Position numbers and translations under genes: made by a program. Below, in pieces: positions 36,068-45,119 of a stretch of DNA of 64,000 nt (position 1 is the stretch's first letter; each line of letters begins with the position of its first letter). Origin of the DNA: Spirochaetaceae bacterium (lineage in GTDB: Bacteria; Myxococcota_A; UBA9160; UBA4427). Where the stretch lies: NCBI GenBank assembly GCA_020632655.1, contig JACKFD010000014.1, forward strand, positions 1-64,000, written 5' to 3'. The notes beneath the pieces were generated by a model that was not told the DNA's origin, made no database searches, and worked only from the letters and a program-made list of their open reading frames with translations.

Positions 36068-38134
36068 TCAGGATGTCGCCTGCGCCGGCACGCGACGCAG
36101 GGCGGCGACGATCGCCGCCGCGGCGAGCAGCGCGAGGCCGAGGGATCCGAGGCTCGGCACCGGGGCCGGCGGGCCGAGCAGGGTCCAGCCGGCCGCGACG
36201 GGATCGAAGCCCGTGCCCGTGAAATCCGTGTCGAGGTCGTAGAGCGCCGCACCGACCACCAGGGAGAGGTCCACGACGAAGCGCAGGTTCGCCCCGCCGA
36301 GATTCGCGCCCGCGACGTTCGCGCCGAGCATGTCCGAGCCGCTCAGATCGGTGCCGTTCAGGTTCGCCCCGGCGAGGTTCGCATTCGTCAGCACGGCATT
36401 CGAGAGGTCCATGCCGTCGAGGGCGGCGCCGGAGAGGTCCGCGCCGGGCAGGACGGCGCCCGGGCCCACGAGATGTCCGTTCACCAGACGCCACTCGATC
36501 GGCAGCACGGCGGGCGTGCCGACGAGTCCGCTCGAGACGGCGCCCGTCAGCAACGTGCTCGTGAAGTCCGCGAGAGCGATCGTCGCGTTCGTGAAGTCGA
36601 CGTTCGTGGCGTTGGCGCCGGTCACGTTCGCACTCGTGAGGTCGGCACCGTTCAGCACGACGTTGCCGAGCTGGGCCCCCGCGAGATCGGCGGCGACCAG
36701 GCTCGCGCCGGTGAGGTCGGCGCCGAGCAGGTTCGCCCCGGCGAGGAGCGTGCCGGCGAGATCCGCCCCGACCAGGATCGCGTGGTCGAGGGCGGCGTTC
36801 GTGAGGTCGAGTCCGGCCAACGCGAATCCGCTCAGGTCCGCGTCCGGCAGGAAGGCCCCGGGGCCGAGCAGGTAGCCGCCCAGGAGCTGCCAGGGCGCGG
36901 GCAGCGCGGTCGGGGTGCCGACCACGCCGCTGCCAGCGACGCCGTCGAGCACGGCGCCGGTCAGGTCCGCGTCCGTGAGGATCGCCATCGTCAGGTCTGC
37001 GTTCGTGACGACCGCGTTCACGAGGAGCGCACCCGTCAGGTCCGCGCCGACGAGGGTCGAGCTGCCGAGCTGGGCGCCCGACAGGTCCGCACCCGCGAGG
37101 CTCGCGCCGAGCAGGTCGGCGGCGAGCAGATCGGCATCGACGAGGTTCGCGCCCGCGAGGTTCGTACCCGAGAGCATCGCGTGATCGAGGACGGCGCCGC
37201 TGAGATCCGTCCCGGAGAGATCCGCCCCCGCCAGGTTCGCGAAGGAGAGCCGCGCGCCGGGACCCACGAGGTAGCCGTTCAGGATCTGCCAATCCGTCGG
37301 CAGCGCCGTCGGCACGCCGACGAGGCCGCTCGACTTGGCGCCCGTGAGCTGGCTGCCCGTGAGATCGGCCAGCTCGAGGGTCGCGCCCGTCAGGTCGACG
37401 AAGGTGACGATCGCGTTCGTGAGCGTCGCGCTCGTCAGGTCCGCCCCCGCCAGGCTCGTGCTGCCGAGCTGGGCGTTCGAGAGGTCGGCCCCGACCAGGC
37501 TCGCCCCGCCCAGATTCGCGCCGATCAGGTTGGCCCCGACGAGGCTCGCGCCGGCGAGGTCCGCTCCGGCGAGATTCGCATTCGTGAGGACCACGCCGTC
37601 GAGATCGACCCCCGCGAGCATCGCCCCGGCGAGCTCCGCCGACGGCAGCACCGCCTCCGGTCCGATCAGATAGCCGTCGACGATCAGCCAGCCCGTCGGC
37701 AGGGCCGCCGGCACGCCGACCAGACCGCTGCCCGACACGCCGGGAAGCAGCGCGCCCGTCAGGTCGGCGTTGGTGACGATCGCGCCCGTCAGATCGACGT
37801 TCGACATGTTGGCGCCGGTCAGGTCGGCATTCGTCAGGTCGGCGCCCGAGAGGTCGGCGCTGCCGAGCAGCGCGTTCGAGAGGCTGGCGTCGAGCAGGAT
37901 CGCGCCGGCGAGGTCGGCGCCGAGCAGATCCGCGCCACTCAGGTCCTCTCCGGTCAGATCGGCGGCCGGGCCCGCCGCACCGGCGAAGGGATGGACGCCG
38001 CCGCCGAGCAGAGGCCGGTAGAGGAGCGGATCGACGATCGTGCCGTTCGTCTGTTGATAGGTGCCCGCCTGGGCCACGGCATCGATCGACAGGGCGAGCA
38101 CGAGGAGCAGCAGGAAACGAGGGGCGCGCATCAT
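36068..38134 (-). CDS. exported pentapeptide-repeat protein with 133-residue super-repeat and C-terminal sorting tail
   Basis: A 688-residue protein. It has a signal peptide (residues 1-23), then long runs of A(D/N)LxG pentapeptides that should form a right-handed quadrilateral beta-helix. At 137, 270, 403 and 536 a 27-residue linker (SGLVGxPxxLPxxWxLxxG form) interrupts the helix, exactly 133 residues apart each time. After about 625 comes YDLDTDFTGTGFDPVAAGW, a common end of such proteins, then a C-terminal sorting-like tail: VPSLGSLGLALLAAAAIVAA followed by LRR, similar to IPTL-CTERM or MYXO-CTERM signals. Start 38134 gives the signal peptide; 38155 is an in-frame alternative. Probably surface exposed; function unknown. 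Confidence 0.9.
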   Translation of the reverse strand: MMRAPRFLLLLVLALSIDAVAQAGTYQQTNGTIVDPLLYRPLLGGGVHPFAGAAGPAADLTGEDLSGADLLGADLAGAILLDASLSNALLGSADLSGADLTNADLTGANMSNVDLTGAIVTNADLTGALLPGVSGSGLVGVPAALPTGWLIVDGYLIGPEAVLPSAELAGAMLAGVDLDGVVLTNANLAGADLAGASLVGANLIGANLGGASLVGADLSNAQLGSTSLAGADLTSATLTNAIVTFVDLTGATLELADLTGSQLTGAKSSGLVGVPTALPTDWQILNGYLVGPGARLSFANLAGADLSGTDLSGAVLDHAMLSGTNLAGANLVDADLLAADLLGASLAGADLSGAQLGSSTLVGADLTGALLVNAVVTNADLTMAILTDADLTGAVLDGVAGSGVVGTPTALPAPWQLLGGYLLGPGAFLPDADLSGFALAGLDLTNAALDHAILVGADLAGTLLAGANLLGADLTGASLVAADLAGAQLGNVVLNGADLTSANVTGANATNVDFTNATIALADFTSTLLTGAVSSGLVGTPAVLPIEWRLVNGHLVGPGAVLPGADLSGAALDGMDLSNAVLTNANLAGANLNGTDLSGSDMLGANVAGANLGGANLRFVVDLSLVVGAALYDLDTDFTGTGFDPVAAGWTLLGPPAPVPSLGSLGLALLAAAAIVAALRRVPAQATS
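36260..37726 (-). repeat. 399-bp-period coding repeat in the pentapeptide gene
   Basis: Four units, the last shorter, with a spacing of exactly 133 codons (399 bp). Each unit is one SGLVG...GP linker followed by about 21 pentapeptides. Units differ in sequence, so this is an old duplication rather than a fresh one. Confidence 0.85.
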
Positions 38135-38603
38135 GGAGCTCGGGTCTTTCAGCATGGGGCGGAGGACGCCCTGGACCGCGACCGGCAGGGGATCGCTCGA
38201 GGCGCGTCGCGTTCCGCCGGCGACGGGGCGTTCGAGGAGCATCCGTTCGTCGTTGCGCCGCCCGCTCCGCATCGACGGGCAGAGCCTAGCGGAGCGCGGT
38301 CGGCGCCGGACGCCGGACGTTTCGTGGGATCGAATCTCCGACCGCGCGCGACGGCTCGGGGCTGATAGGCGACCGGCCGGATCCCATCGGAAATGAGGCG
38401 TGAAGTCTCGGATGGCTTCGACTCCCTTCGGCTTCCGACACTCCCTCCGATGTCCAGTGCCCGCGGCGGGTGGCGAGGTGACGGCGAGCCGGGATGGCTG
38501 CGGGCTGCTTGCGTCCCGCGCTCGGGGAGGGGTCTCGCGCACTCGCCTCCGGGGGCGCCGGGTCGCGGGCATGCGCCCGGTCGAGCCGTTAGGCTCCGAC
38601 GCC
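38135..38603. other. 469-bp divergent intergenic region
   Basis: It lies between the pentapeptide gene (minus) and selO (plus). The frame of selO is open back to 38400, but that part (arginine- and glycine-rich) has no resemblance to SelO N-termini. I see no gene, no clear promoter boxes and no repeat. It presumably contains both promoters. Confidence 0.5.
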
Positions 38604-40112
38604 ATGCCGGCCGAGTCGTCGATCCTGCCCCTCGAGAGCCACTACGCCCGGGACCTGCACGGCCTCTACGCGCCCTGGCAGGCGGCGCGCTTCCCGGCGC
38701 CGTCGCTGCGGCTGCTGAATGCGCCGCTGGCCCTCGAGCTCGGGCTGGACGCGCAGGCCCTCGACTCGGCTCCGGGCCTCTCGGCGTTGCTCGGGCAGGT
38801 CGTGCCCGAAGGCGCGCGCCCGCTCGCGATGGCCTACGCGGGGCATCAATTCGGCGGCTACTCGCCGCGGCTGGGCGATGGCCGGGCGCTGCTTCTCGGT
38901 GAGCTCCCGGATCGACGTGGACGACTGCGCGACGTCCATCTCAAGGGCTCGGGAGCGACGCCCTTCGCGCGGGGCGGCGACGGCAAGGCGGCGATCGGGC
39001 CCATGCTGCGCGAGTACGTCGTGAGCGAGGCGATGCACGCGCTCGGGATTCCGACGACCCGGGCGCTCGCCGTCGTGGCGACGGGCGAGGAGATCGTGCG
39101 GGAGGGGCGGCTCCCGGGTGCGGTGCTCGTGCGCGTGGCCTCGAGCCATCTGCGCGTCGGCACCTTCGAGTACGCCGCCGCGACCGGCGACGCGGATCTG
39201 TTGCAGCGGCTCGCGCGCCACGCCATCGCGCGCCACTGCCCCGACGCCGCCCGGACCGAGCGGCCTGCGCTCGCGCTCTACGAGCACGTCGTGGCGGTGC
39301 AGGCGGAGCTCGTGGCGCGCTGGATGCTCGTGGGCTTCGTGCACGGCGTGATGAACACGGACAACACGACGATCTCCGGCGAGACGATCGACTACGGTCC
39401 CTGCGCCTTCCTCGATCGGCACGGCACGCAGAGCGTGTTCAGCTCGATCGACCACGCCGGTCGCTACGCCTACGGCAACCAGCCGCGCATCGCACAGTGG
39501 AACCTCGCGCGCTTCGCCGAAGCGATCCTGTCGCTCGTCGATCCGGACCCCGAGCGTGCCGTCGCCCTCGCGAGCGACGCGCTCGAGGGCTTCGTGGGGC
39601 GCTTCGAGCGCGCCTGGCGAGGCGGTCTCGCGGGCAAGCTCGGGCTCGTCGAGGGGGACGAGCCGACGGCGGTCGAGGCAGACGAAGGCGGTCTCGCGGG
39701 GCCGAGCCTCGACGCGCTGCCGGGTCTGCTCGCGACGCATCGCGTCGACCACACGCTCTTCTTCCGTCGTCTCTCCCTCGCCGTGCGAGGCGACGACGAG
39801 CCCGTCCGCGCGCTCTTCGAGGAGCCCGAGGCCTTCGACGCCTGGGCATCCGGTTGGCGGGCGGCGCTCCCGTCGGACGAGGTCGGGCGCCAGCAGCGCG
39901 CCGAGGGCATGGACCGGATCAACCCGATCTACGTGCCCCGGAACCACCGCCTCGAAGAGGCGCTCGCCCTCGCGACGCAGGGCGACGACGCTTTGCTGCA
40001 TGCGCTGCTCGACGCCGTGACGCGGCCCTTCGTGGAGCGCCCGGGCCTCCAGCATTTCGCCGAGCCCGCGCCCCCCGACGCGCCGCCCCATCGGACCTTC
40101 TGCGGCACCTGA
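38604..40112 (+). CDS. selO: SelO-family protein adenylyltransferase (YdiU)
   Basis: A 502-residue SelO pseudokinase-fold protein. Strongly conserved segments include MAYAGHQFGGYSPRLGDGRA, HLKGSGATPFARGGDGKA, VGFVHGVMNTDNT and TIDYGPCAFLD, and the family end RTFCGT. SelO transfers AMP from ATP to protein hydroxyl groups and protects against oxidative stress (established for E. coli and yeast). The third-last residue is cysteine (TGC), the position that is selenocysteine in some eukaryotic SelO, so no recoding is needed. The ATG at 38604 aligns with known N-termini (MPAESSILPLESHYARDLHG). Confidence 0.95.
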   Translation: MPAESSILPLESHYARDLHGLYAPWQAARFPAPSLRLLNAPLALELGLDAQALDSAPGLSALLGQVVPEGARPLAMAYAGHQFGGYSPRLGDGRALLLGELPDRRGRLRDVHLKGSGATPFARGGDGKAAIGPMLREYVVSEAMHALGIPTTRALAVVATGEEIVREGRLPGAVLVRVASSHLRVGTFEYAAATGDADLLQRLARHAIARHCPDAARTERPALALYEHVVAVQAELVARWMLVGFVHGVMNTDNTTISGETIDYGPCAFLDRHGTQSVFSSIDHAGRYAYGNQPRIAQWNLARFAEAILSLVDPDPERAVALASDALEGFVGRFERAWRGGLAGKLGLVEGDEPTAVEADEGGLAGPSLDALPGLLATHRVDHTLFFRRLSLAVRGDDEPVRALFEEPEAFDAWASGWRAALPSDEVGRQQRAEGMDRINPIYVPRNHRLEEALALATQGDDALLHALLDAVTRPFVERPGLQHFAEPAPPDAPPHRTFCGT

Positions 40113-40223
40113 TCCGCCGGATCCGAGCGCGCGCCGTGGGCCCTCGCGACCCGTCGCGCAGGGCTCACGACGGCTGCGCGGCTGTCCTACGCTCGCGGAC
40201 GCCCGAGCCAGCGAGGAGCCACG

Positions 40224-41345
40224 ATGATCTCTGCCTGGGACGACTACCCCGTCCATCAGACCCACGAGCCGGTCCGCTACGTCGCAACGAGCGATCGCAA
40301 CTTCTACGACCGCTACTACTTCAACCTGCACGCCTCGAGCGGCGAGCTCTTCATGGTGATGGGGCTCGGCCAGTACCCGAACCTCGCCGTGCAGGACGCC
40401 TTCGCCTGCGTGCAACGCGGCGAGGACTACCGCGTCGTGCGCGCCTCGCGCGAGCTCGGCGACCGCATGGACACGAGCGTGGGTCCCTTCCGGGTCGAGG
40501 TCGTGAAGCCGCTGGAAGAGCTGCGCTTCGTGCTCGAGGAGAACGAGCACGGCATCGCCGCGGACCTGCTCTGGCGCGGCGCGATGCCGGCGGTCGAGGA
40601 GAGCAACCAGTTCGTTCGGCGCCACGGCCGCGTCCTCTTCAATACCTCGCGTCTCGCGCAGACCGGCTGCTGGGAGGGCACGCTGCGTGTCGGCGACGAG
40701 CGCTTCGAGGTCACGCCCGATCGCTGGTGGGGCACGCGGGATCGCTCCTGGGGCATCCGCCCGCACGGCGAGCCGGAGCCGGAGGGGATCCTGGCCGGGA
40801 GCGGCGGCTCGATGAAGGGGATGTGGAACTACTTCCCCATGCAGTTCGCCGACCACTCGATCCTCTACATCCTGAACGAGGAGGACGACGGCACGGTCGC
40901 GCTCTACGACGCGCGGCGGATCTGGATCGATCCCGCGAAGCCGATCGAGGAGCTCGGCGGGGTCGAGTACGAGCATCGTCTCGAGCCGGGCACGCGCATG
41001 ATGAAGGGCTCGGTCGTCCGCTTCCCGCACGCGCCCGCCGGTCCCCTCGAGATCCACTGCGAGCCGCTCTGCCACGCCTTCATCGCGATCGGCACGGGCT
41101 ACACGCCGATCGAGCCCGACTGGCGGCACGGCATGTATCAGGGCCCCCTCGTCGTCCAGGGCAAGCACTACAAGACGAAGGAGATCGCACCCCTCGGCCA
41201 GCTCACGATCGTCGATCACGTCGGCCGCTTCCGATACCGCGATCCCCAGCGCGGCGACCAGGAGGGCTACGGCCTCTACGAGCACTCCTTCATCGGCCCC
41301 TTCCACAAATACGGCATGAAGGACCGCGCGGACGGCGCGAGCTAG
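40224..41345 (+). CDS. conserved protein of unknown function, lipocalin-like (AttH/CrtC-like pattern)
   Basis: A 373-residue soluble protein without signal peptide. It is rich in beta-strand patterns and aromatic residues; DRWWGTRDRSWGIRPHGEPE and GMWNYFPMQFADHSILYILN resemble the double-lipocalin proteins related to hydroxyneurosporene synthase/AttH, found beside catabolic SDR and P450 genes in actinobacteria and sphingomonads. I cannot assign a reaction. AGGAG upstream supports ATG 40224. It is followed after 10 bases by an SDR gene, and the pair with the EthD-like gene looks like one operon. Confidence 0.7.
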   Translation: MISAWDDYPVHQTHEPVRYVATSDRNFYDRYYFNLHASSGELFMVMGLGQYPNLAVQDAFACVQRGEDYRVVRASRELGDRMDTSVGPFRVEVVKPLEELRFVLEENEHGIAADLLWRGAMPAVEESNQFVRRHGRVLFNTSRLAQTGCWEGTLRVGDERFEVTPDRWWGTRDRSWGIRPHGEPEPEGILAGSGGSMKGMWNYFPMQFADHSILYILNEEDDGTVALYDARRIWIDPAKPIEELGGVEYEHRLEPGTRMMKGSVVRFPHAPAGPLEIHCEPLCHAFIAIGTGYTPIEPDWRHGMYQGPLVVQGKHYKTKEIAPLGQLTIVDHVGRFRYRDPQRGDQEGYGLYEHSFIGPFHKYGMKDRADGAS

Positions 41346-41355
41346 GAGGAACCGC

Positions 41356-42213
41356 ATGTCGACGCAGCAGCCCGAAGACGTTCCGGCCATCTCCGATTGG
41401 AGCCGGCTCCTCGCCGGCAAGGTCGCCGTCGTGACCGGCGGCGGGGACGGGATCGGCGGAGCGATCTCGCGCCTCTTTGCGCAGCACGGCGCGACGGTCG
41501 AGATCGCCGAGATCGACGCCGATCGCGCCGAGCGGACGCTGCGCGACATCGAGGCGGCGGGCGGCCGCGCGCATGCCCACGTCGTCGACGTGCGGGAGGA
41601 GGACGACGTCGCGCGCCTCGCGAAGGCCGTGCTCGCTCGGCACGGCGGGATCGACGTGCTCGTCAACAACGTCGGCGACTACCGTCCCCTGGCGCCCTTC
41701 CTCCAGTCCACGCCCGAGACCTGGGACGCGATGTACCGGATCAACCTGCATCACGTCTTCCTCGTGACGCATGCGTTCCTCGCCTCGATGATCGCGCGGG
41801 GCGGCGGGTCGATCGTGAACCTGCACTCGGTCGAGGGGATGCGCGGGTATCCGGGGGAGCCGGTCTACGGGGCGATGAAGGCGGCGGTCGCGCACTTCAC
41901 GACGTGTCTCGCCGCGGGCCATGGGCGACAGGGCATCCGCGCCAATGGCATCGGCACGGATCTCTGTCAGACGCCCCAGGTCGACTACCGCACGGGCTTC
42001 GAGGCGTCGGAGCATCTCTGGCCGTCCTGGGCGCCCGTCGGTCGGCTGGGCTGGCCCGAGGAGCAGGCGCGGGTCGCGCTCTTCCTCGCCTCGGACCTCT
42101 CGAGCTACGTCACGGGGCACAACATCCCCGTCGATGGCGGCACGAAGGCCGGCGGCGGCTGGTTCTTCTCGCCCGCGGCGGGTCGCTTCGTGAACCGGCC
42201 GACCGGGCTCTGA
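41356..42213 (+). CDS. short-chain dehydrogenase/reductase
   Basis: A 285-residue classical SDR. The cofactor motif TGGGDGIG is at 27-34, NNVG at 104-107, catalytic Ser158 and YGAMK (Tyr171, Lys175). Asp52 after the second strand suggests NAD rather than NADP. The substrate cannot be told. The gene lies 10 bases after the unknown lipocalin-like gene with AGGAGG before its ATG, and 24 bases before the EthD-like gene. Confidence 0.93.
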   Translation: MSTQQPEDVPAISDWSRLLAGKVAVVTGGGDGIGGAISRLFAQHGATVEIAEIDADRAERTLRDIEAAGGRAHAHVVDVREEDDVARLAKAVLARHGGIDVLVNNVGDYRPLAPFLQSTPETWDAMYRINLHHVFLVTHAFLASMIARGGGSIVNLHSVEGMRGYPGEPVYGAMKAAVAHFTTCLAAGHGRQGIRANGIGTDLCQTPQVDYRTGFEASEHLWPSWAPVGRLGWPEEQARVALFLASDLSSYVTGHNIPVDGGTKAGGGWFFSPAAGRFVNRPTGL

Positions 42214-42237
42214 GCCGGCGCGCCGGGGAGGGCGACG

Positions 42238-42945
42238 ATGCGCGGGGATGGCTGGCTCGTGCTCGCCTTCACGCGCTGCAACGCGCCGGCGCGGGCCGAC
42301 GAGTGGGCGGCCTGGTACGACGCGGAGCATCTGCCCGCGCTGCTCGAGGCGGGCGGCGACGTCGTGACCCGCTTCGAGCTCGTGCCGAAGCCCGCGCCCG
42401 GCATGCCCTCGATCGGCTTCTCCCACGTCGCGATCCACGAGTTCCGCGGCGCCGACGCCGAGGCGCGGGTCGCCCGCACGCTCGAGCGGGAGGCGGCACT
42501 GCGGCGCGCGGGCGATTCGCATCCGAATCATTGTCTGATCGACGTGCACGTGCTCGCGGCGCACGGCGCAGCGGGGGCGAAGTCGGATCCCGATGCGGCG
42601 CTCGAGGGGCACGTCATGGCCTACGTGATGTGCAACCAGTCCGGGCGGGAAGCGGAGTGGGATGCCTGGTACGACGCGATCCACCTGCCGGACATGATGG
42701 CGTCGCAGGCGTTCCGGGCCGGGAGTCGTTGGCGGCGACACGACGCGGGCCCGTACGCCGCGCGTCACCTCACGCTCTACGACGTCGCGGGCCACGATCT
42801 CGAGGAGGCGGTCGTGTGCTCCGCCGCCGTCATGCCGGGCATCGCGGCGGCGGGGCGCAAGCTCGACTGCCACGTCGGTGCGATGACCGTGACGCTGCGG
42901 GCGTGCGGTCGCCACGGCGGGGCGGGGCTGCGGCGGATCGTCTGA
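42238..42945 (+). CDS. duplicated EthD-like dimeric alpha/beta-barrel protein
   Basis: A 235-residue protein with two ferredoxin-like halves. The motif EWAAWYDAEHLP at 22-33 returns as EWDAWYDAIHLP at 140-151, so the gene arose by internal duplication and the chain may mimic a dimer. Such ABM/EthD-type domains act as small oxygenases, isomerases or binding proteins in ether and aromatic degradation. No catalytic residue set can be fixed. It is the third gene of a likely operon with the SDR. Confidence 0.75.
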   Translation: MRGDGWLVLAFTRCNAPARADEWAAWYDAEHLPALLEAGGDVVTRFELVPKPAPGMPSIGFSHVAIHEFRGADAEARVARTLEREAALRRAGDSHPNHCLIDVHVLAAHGAAGAKSDPDAALEGHVMAYVMCNQSGREAEWDAWYDAIHLPDMMASQAFRAGSRWRRHDAGPYAARHLTLYDVAGHDLEEAVVCSAAVMPGIAAAGRKLDCHVGAMTVTLRACGRHGGAGLRRIV

Positions 42946-42947
42946 GA

Positions 42948-42966
42948 GCCCGCTTCGGTGGCGGGC
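42948..42966. terminator. bidirectional terminator-like hairpin
   Basis: GCCCGC (42948-42953) pairs with GCGGGC (42961-42966) across a seven-base loop. It lies between convergent genes, three bases after the EthD-like stop and 24 bases before the lipoprotein stop. There is no T-run, so intrinsic termination is only plausible. Confidence 0.45.
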
Positions 42967-42990
42967 CGGGCTGGCGCGAGTGGCGATCCG

Positions 42991-45018
42991 CTAGGGGCGT
43001 TCGATCGCGCCGACATCGCCGAGCGTGCCCGCCGGTCGCGCGACGCCCTGCTGGTCCTGCAGCTCGAGGCGAACCCGGAAGGCGGGGATCCGCGCCAGGG
43101 AGAGCGTGATGTCGGGATTCTCCGCGAGGCGCCCCGGCGCGAAGAGCGTCTCCCACGCGACATCGCCGAGGACCTCCGGGCCGAGCGCCGGCAGCCCTTC
43201 GGCGAGCAGCGCGTCGTCGAGGCGATGCCAGAAGTGGATCCAGGGATGGTTCGGGAGCTCCTTGGGCCAGGTCTGGGCCGGGCCGAACCATCGCGTGGCC
43301 GCGAGCGTCACGATCGGCGCCCCGTTCGGGTCGAGGTAGGGCTGGAGGCCGGGCGTCCCGTCGTCGAGGTCGACGCTCTGCAGGAAGGCCTCGAAGTCGG
43401 CCGTGAAGGTGGCGGCGAAGCCCGTCAGCACGAAGCGATCCTCGATGCGCCCGAGCACGATCGCGAGGAAGTCGTCGGTCCCACCGCCGGCTATCGCGTA
43501 CTCGCCATAGACCTCGCTCACCTCGTAGATCGAGGCCGGAATCACGTCGCGCGCACGATCCCAGGGCTCGTAGCGGAGCACGGTGAAGGCCCCGTCGTCG
43601 GTTCCGACCGAGCGGATATGCGCCGAGCGCGTGATCCCGCTCGTGCGGTCCACGACCTCGTCGACGCCGAGGCCGGTCTCGTCGCCGACCTGCGGAAAAT
43701 GCCGGCGGACGAGGGAGGACCAGCCCGACTGACCGACCGGCGCGAGCATCTGCGAGAAGTCGATCACGCCGATCCGGTTGTAGCCGAGGCTGCGGTAGTA
43801 GAACGTCGAGCCCGTGAAGAGATCGTGCGCCCAGGTCGCGCCGCCGACCTCGTGGACCGTGTTTCCCGCGATCACGGAATGCCCGACGACGAGATCCTCG
43901 ATCGCGTGGGCATTGCCGATCGTCGCGGCGATGCCGCCGGCGAGGTTGGGCTTGCCGAGGTCGTCCGTGCGAGGCACGCCGTGCACCTCGTTCTCGACGA
44001 CGGTCGAGGCCTTGAGCGTGAGGTAGCCGTTCGAGAGGTAGATCCCGCCGCCGCGCCAGTAGCCGGTCGCGAGGACGAAGGGCGGCAGCCCCGGCGCGGT
44101 CTCGACGAGGTTGCGGGCGATCGTGCTGTTGCGCACGACGAGGCGTTTGCGGTTGCCGATGCCGCCGCCGTCGGAGTAGACGCCGCCGCCATAGGTGAAG
44201 AGACCCTGGATCCGATTGCCCGAGACCGTCGAGCGTTCGATCGTCGAGGCCGCGTCGCCGATCGTGGCGCCGCCCACGGAGTAGACGCCGCCGCCCGCCG
44301 CCCCGCCGCCGAGCACGGAGTTGCCGGCGACGACGCAGTCGGTCATCTGCAGGATGTTCGCGTACACGCCGCCGCCGAAGGCGCCCCGATCGCGCGAGGG
44401 ATCGAAGTCGCCCTCGACGTGATTGTCGTGGATCTCGCAGTCGGAGAGCTGCGCGCGCCCCCAGACCGCGAGGCCCCCACCGCGCGCCAGCGTCCAGGGC
44501 TGATCGGGGTTCGTCGCCGAGATGTCCTCGGCGACGTTCACGCCGCCCGTGATCGAGACGTTGCGAAGCGTCAGATCGCCGTAGACGGCGAGCACTCGAG
44601 CGGGATCCATCGCCCCGCCGAGCCACGCGATCGTGATGCCGCTCGGCAGCGCCGAGGCGTCGAGTACGACCTGCTTGCGTGCGTAGAGTGCGGAGCGTCC
44701 GTAGTCGCGCTCGAACCAGCCGACGAGGTAGGAGACGGGTCCGCTCGGCTCGTTGCGGATGCCCATGACCTCGCCCTTCAGGACGCTGTGCTCCTGGGCG
44801 ACCTGCGTGAGGCCGATCGTGCCCCCGTCGAGCGCCGCGTCGAAGACGATCGGCTGACCGCTCGCCGCCTCCGCGAGGGCTTCGCGGAGCGTGATGGCGC
44901 CGACCGGGGCGGCGCCGGCGTCGAGCAGGCTGTCCACGACGATGGGGGCGGGCGAGCTGCCGCCCTCGCTGCAGGCGGCGAGGATCGGGAGCAGGAGCAG
45001 GCAGGCGAGCCAGCGCAT
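42991..45018 (-). CDS. lipoprotein with right-handed beta-helix domain
   Basis: A 675-residue protein with a canonical lipobox (LPILAAC, Cys16), so it should be a lipoprotein in the outer or inner membrane. Repeated segments such as LRNVSITGGVNV, LSDCEIHDNHV, MTDCVVAGNSVLGGGAAGGG and RNSTIARNL form the ladder of a right-handed beta-helix, as in polymorphic outer-membrane proteins and pectate-lyase-like folds. LLDAGAAPVGAITLREALA is typical of CSLREA-type starts. The C-terminal third is less repetitive. ATG 45018 gives the lipoprotein signal; the open frame further upstream is antisense to the ligase gene. Function unknown. Confidence 0.82.
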   Translation of the reverse strand: MRWLACLLLLPILAACSEGGSSPAPIVVDSLLDAGAAPVGAITLREALAEAASGQPIVFDAALDGGTIGLTQVAQEHSVLKGEVMGIRNEPSGPVSYLVGWFERDYGRSALYARKQVVLDASALPSGITIAWLGGAMDPARVLAVYGDLTLRNVSITGGVNVAEDISATNPDQPWTLARGGGLAVWGRAQLSDCEIHDNHVEGDFDPSRDRGAFGGGVYANILQMTDCVVAGNSVLGGGAAGGGVYSVGGATIGDAASTIERSTVSGNRIQGLFTYGGGVYSDGGGIGNRKRLVVRNSTIARNLVETAPGLPPFVLATGYWRGGGIYLSNGYLTLKASTVVENEVHGVPRTDDLGKPNLAGGIAATIGNAHAIEDLVVGHSVIAGNTVHEVGGATWAHDLFTGSTFYYRSLGYNRIGVIDFSQMLAPVGQSGWSSLVRRHFPQVGDETGLGVDEVVDRTSGITRSAHIRSVGTDDGAFTVLRYEPWDRARDVIPASIYEVSEVYGEYAIAGGGTDDFLAIVLGRIEDRFVLTGFAATFTADFEAFLQSVDLDDGTPGLQPYLDPNGAPIVTLAATRWFGPAQTWPKELPNHPWIHFWHRLDDALLAEGLPALGPEVLGDVAWETLFAPGRLAENPDITLSLARIPAFRVRLELQDQQGVARPAGTLGDVGAIERP

Positions 45019-45119
45019 GACGCGGGAGCGTACCCCACGCCCCACGGCGCCCCGCCGTGCTCCGGCGCACATCGCCGCGCCGCGCTCGGCCTGCGCGCGC
45101 CGCAGCATCCCCGCCGCGC

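Noticed and set aside
38310..38350. GGATCGAATCTCC as the T-loop of a tRNA
   Set aside because: No matching acceptor stem, anticodon arm or D-arm could be built around it.
35702..38365. An 887-codon open frame on the plus strand full of RARQVR-like repeats
   Set aside because: It is antisense to the pentapeptide-repeat gene; the repeats are a mirror of the ALxGAD codons and carry no domain of their own.
40095..40112. Possible selenocysteine at the SelO C-terminus
   Set aside because: The codon at the relevant position is TGC (cysteine) in RTFCGT and the TGA is the true stop; no SECIS-like element is needed or seen.
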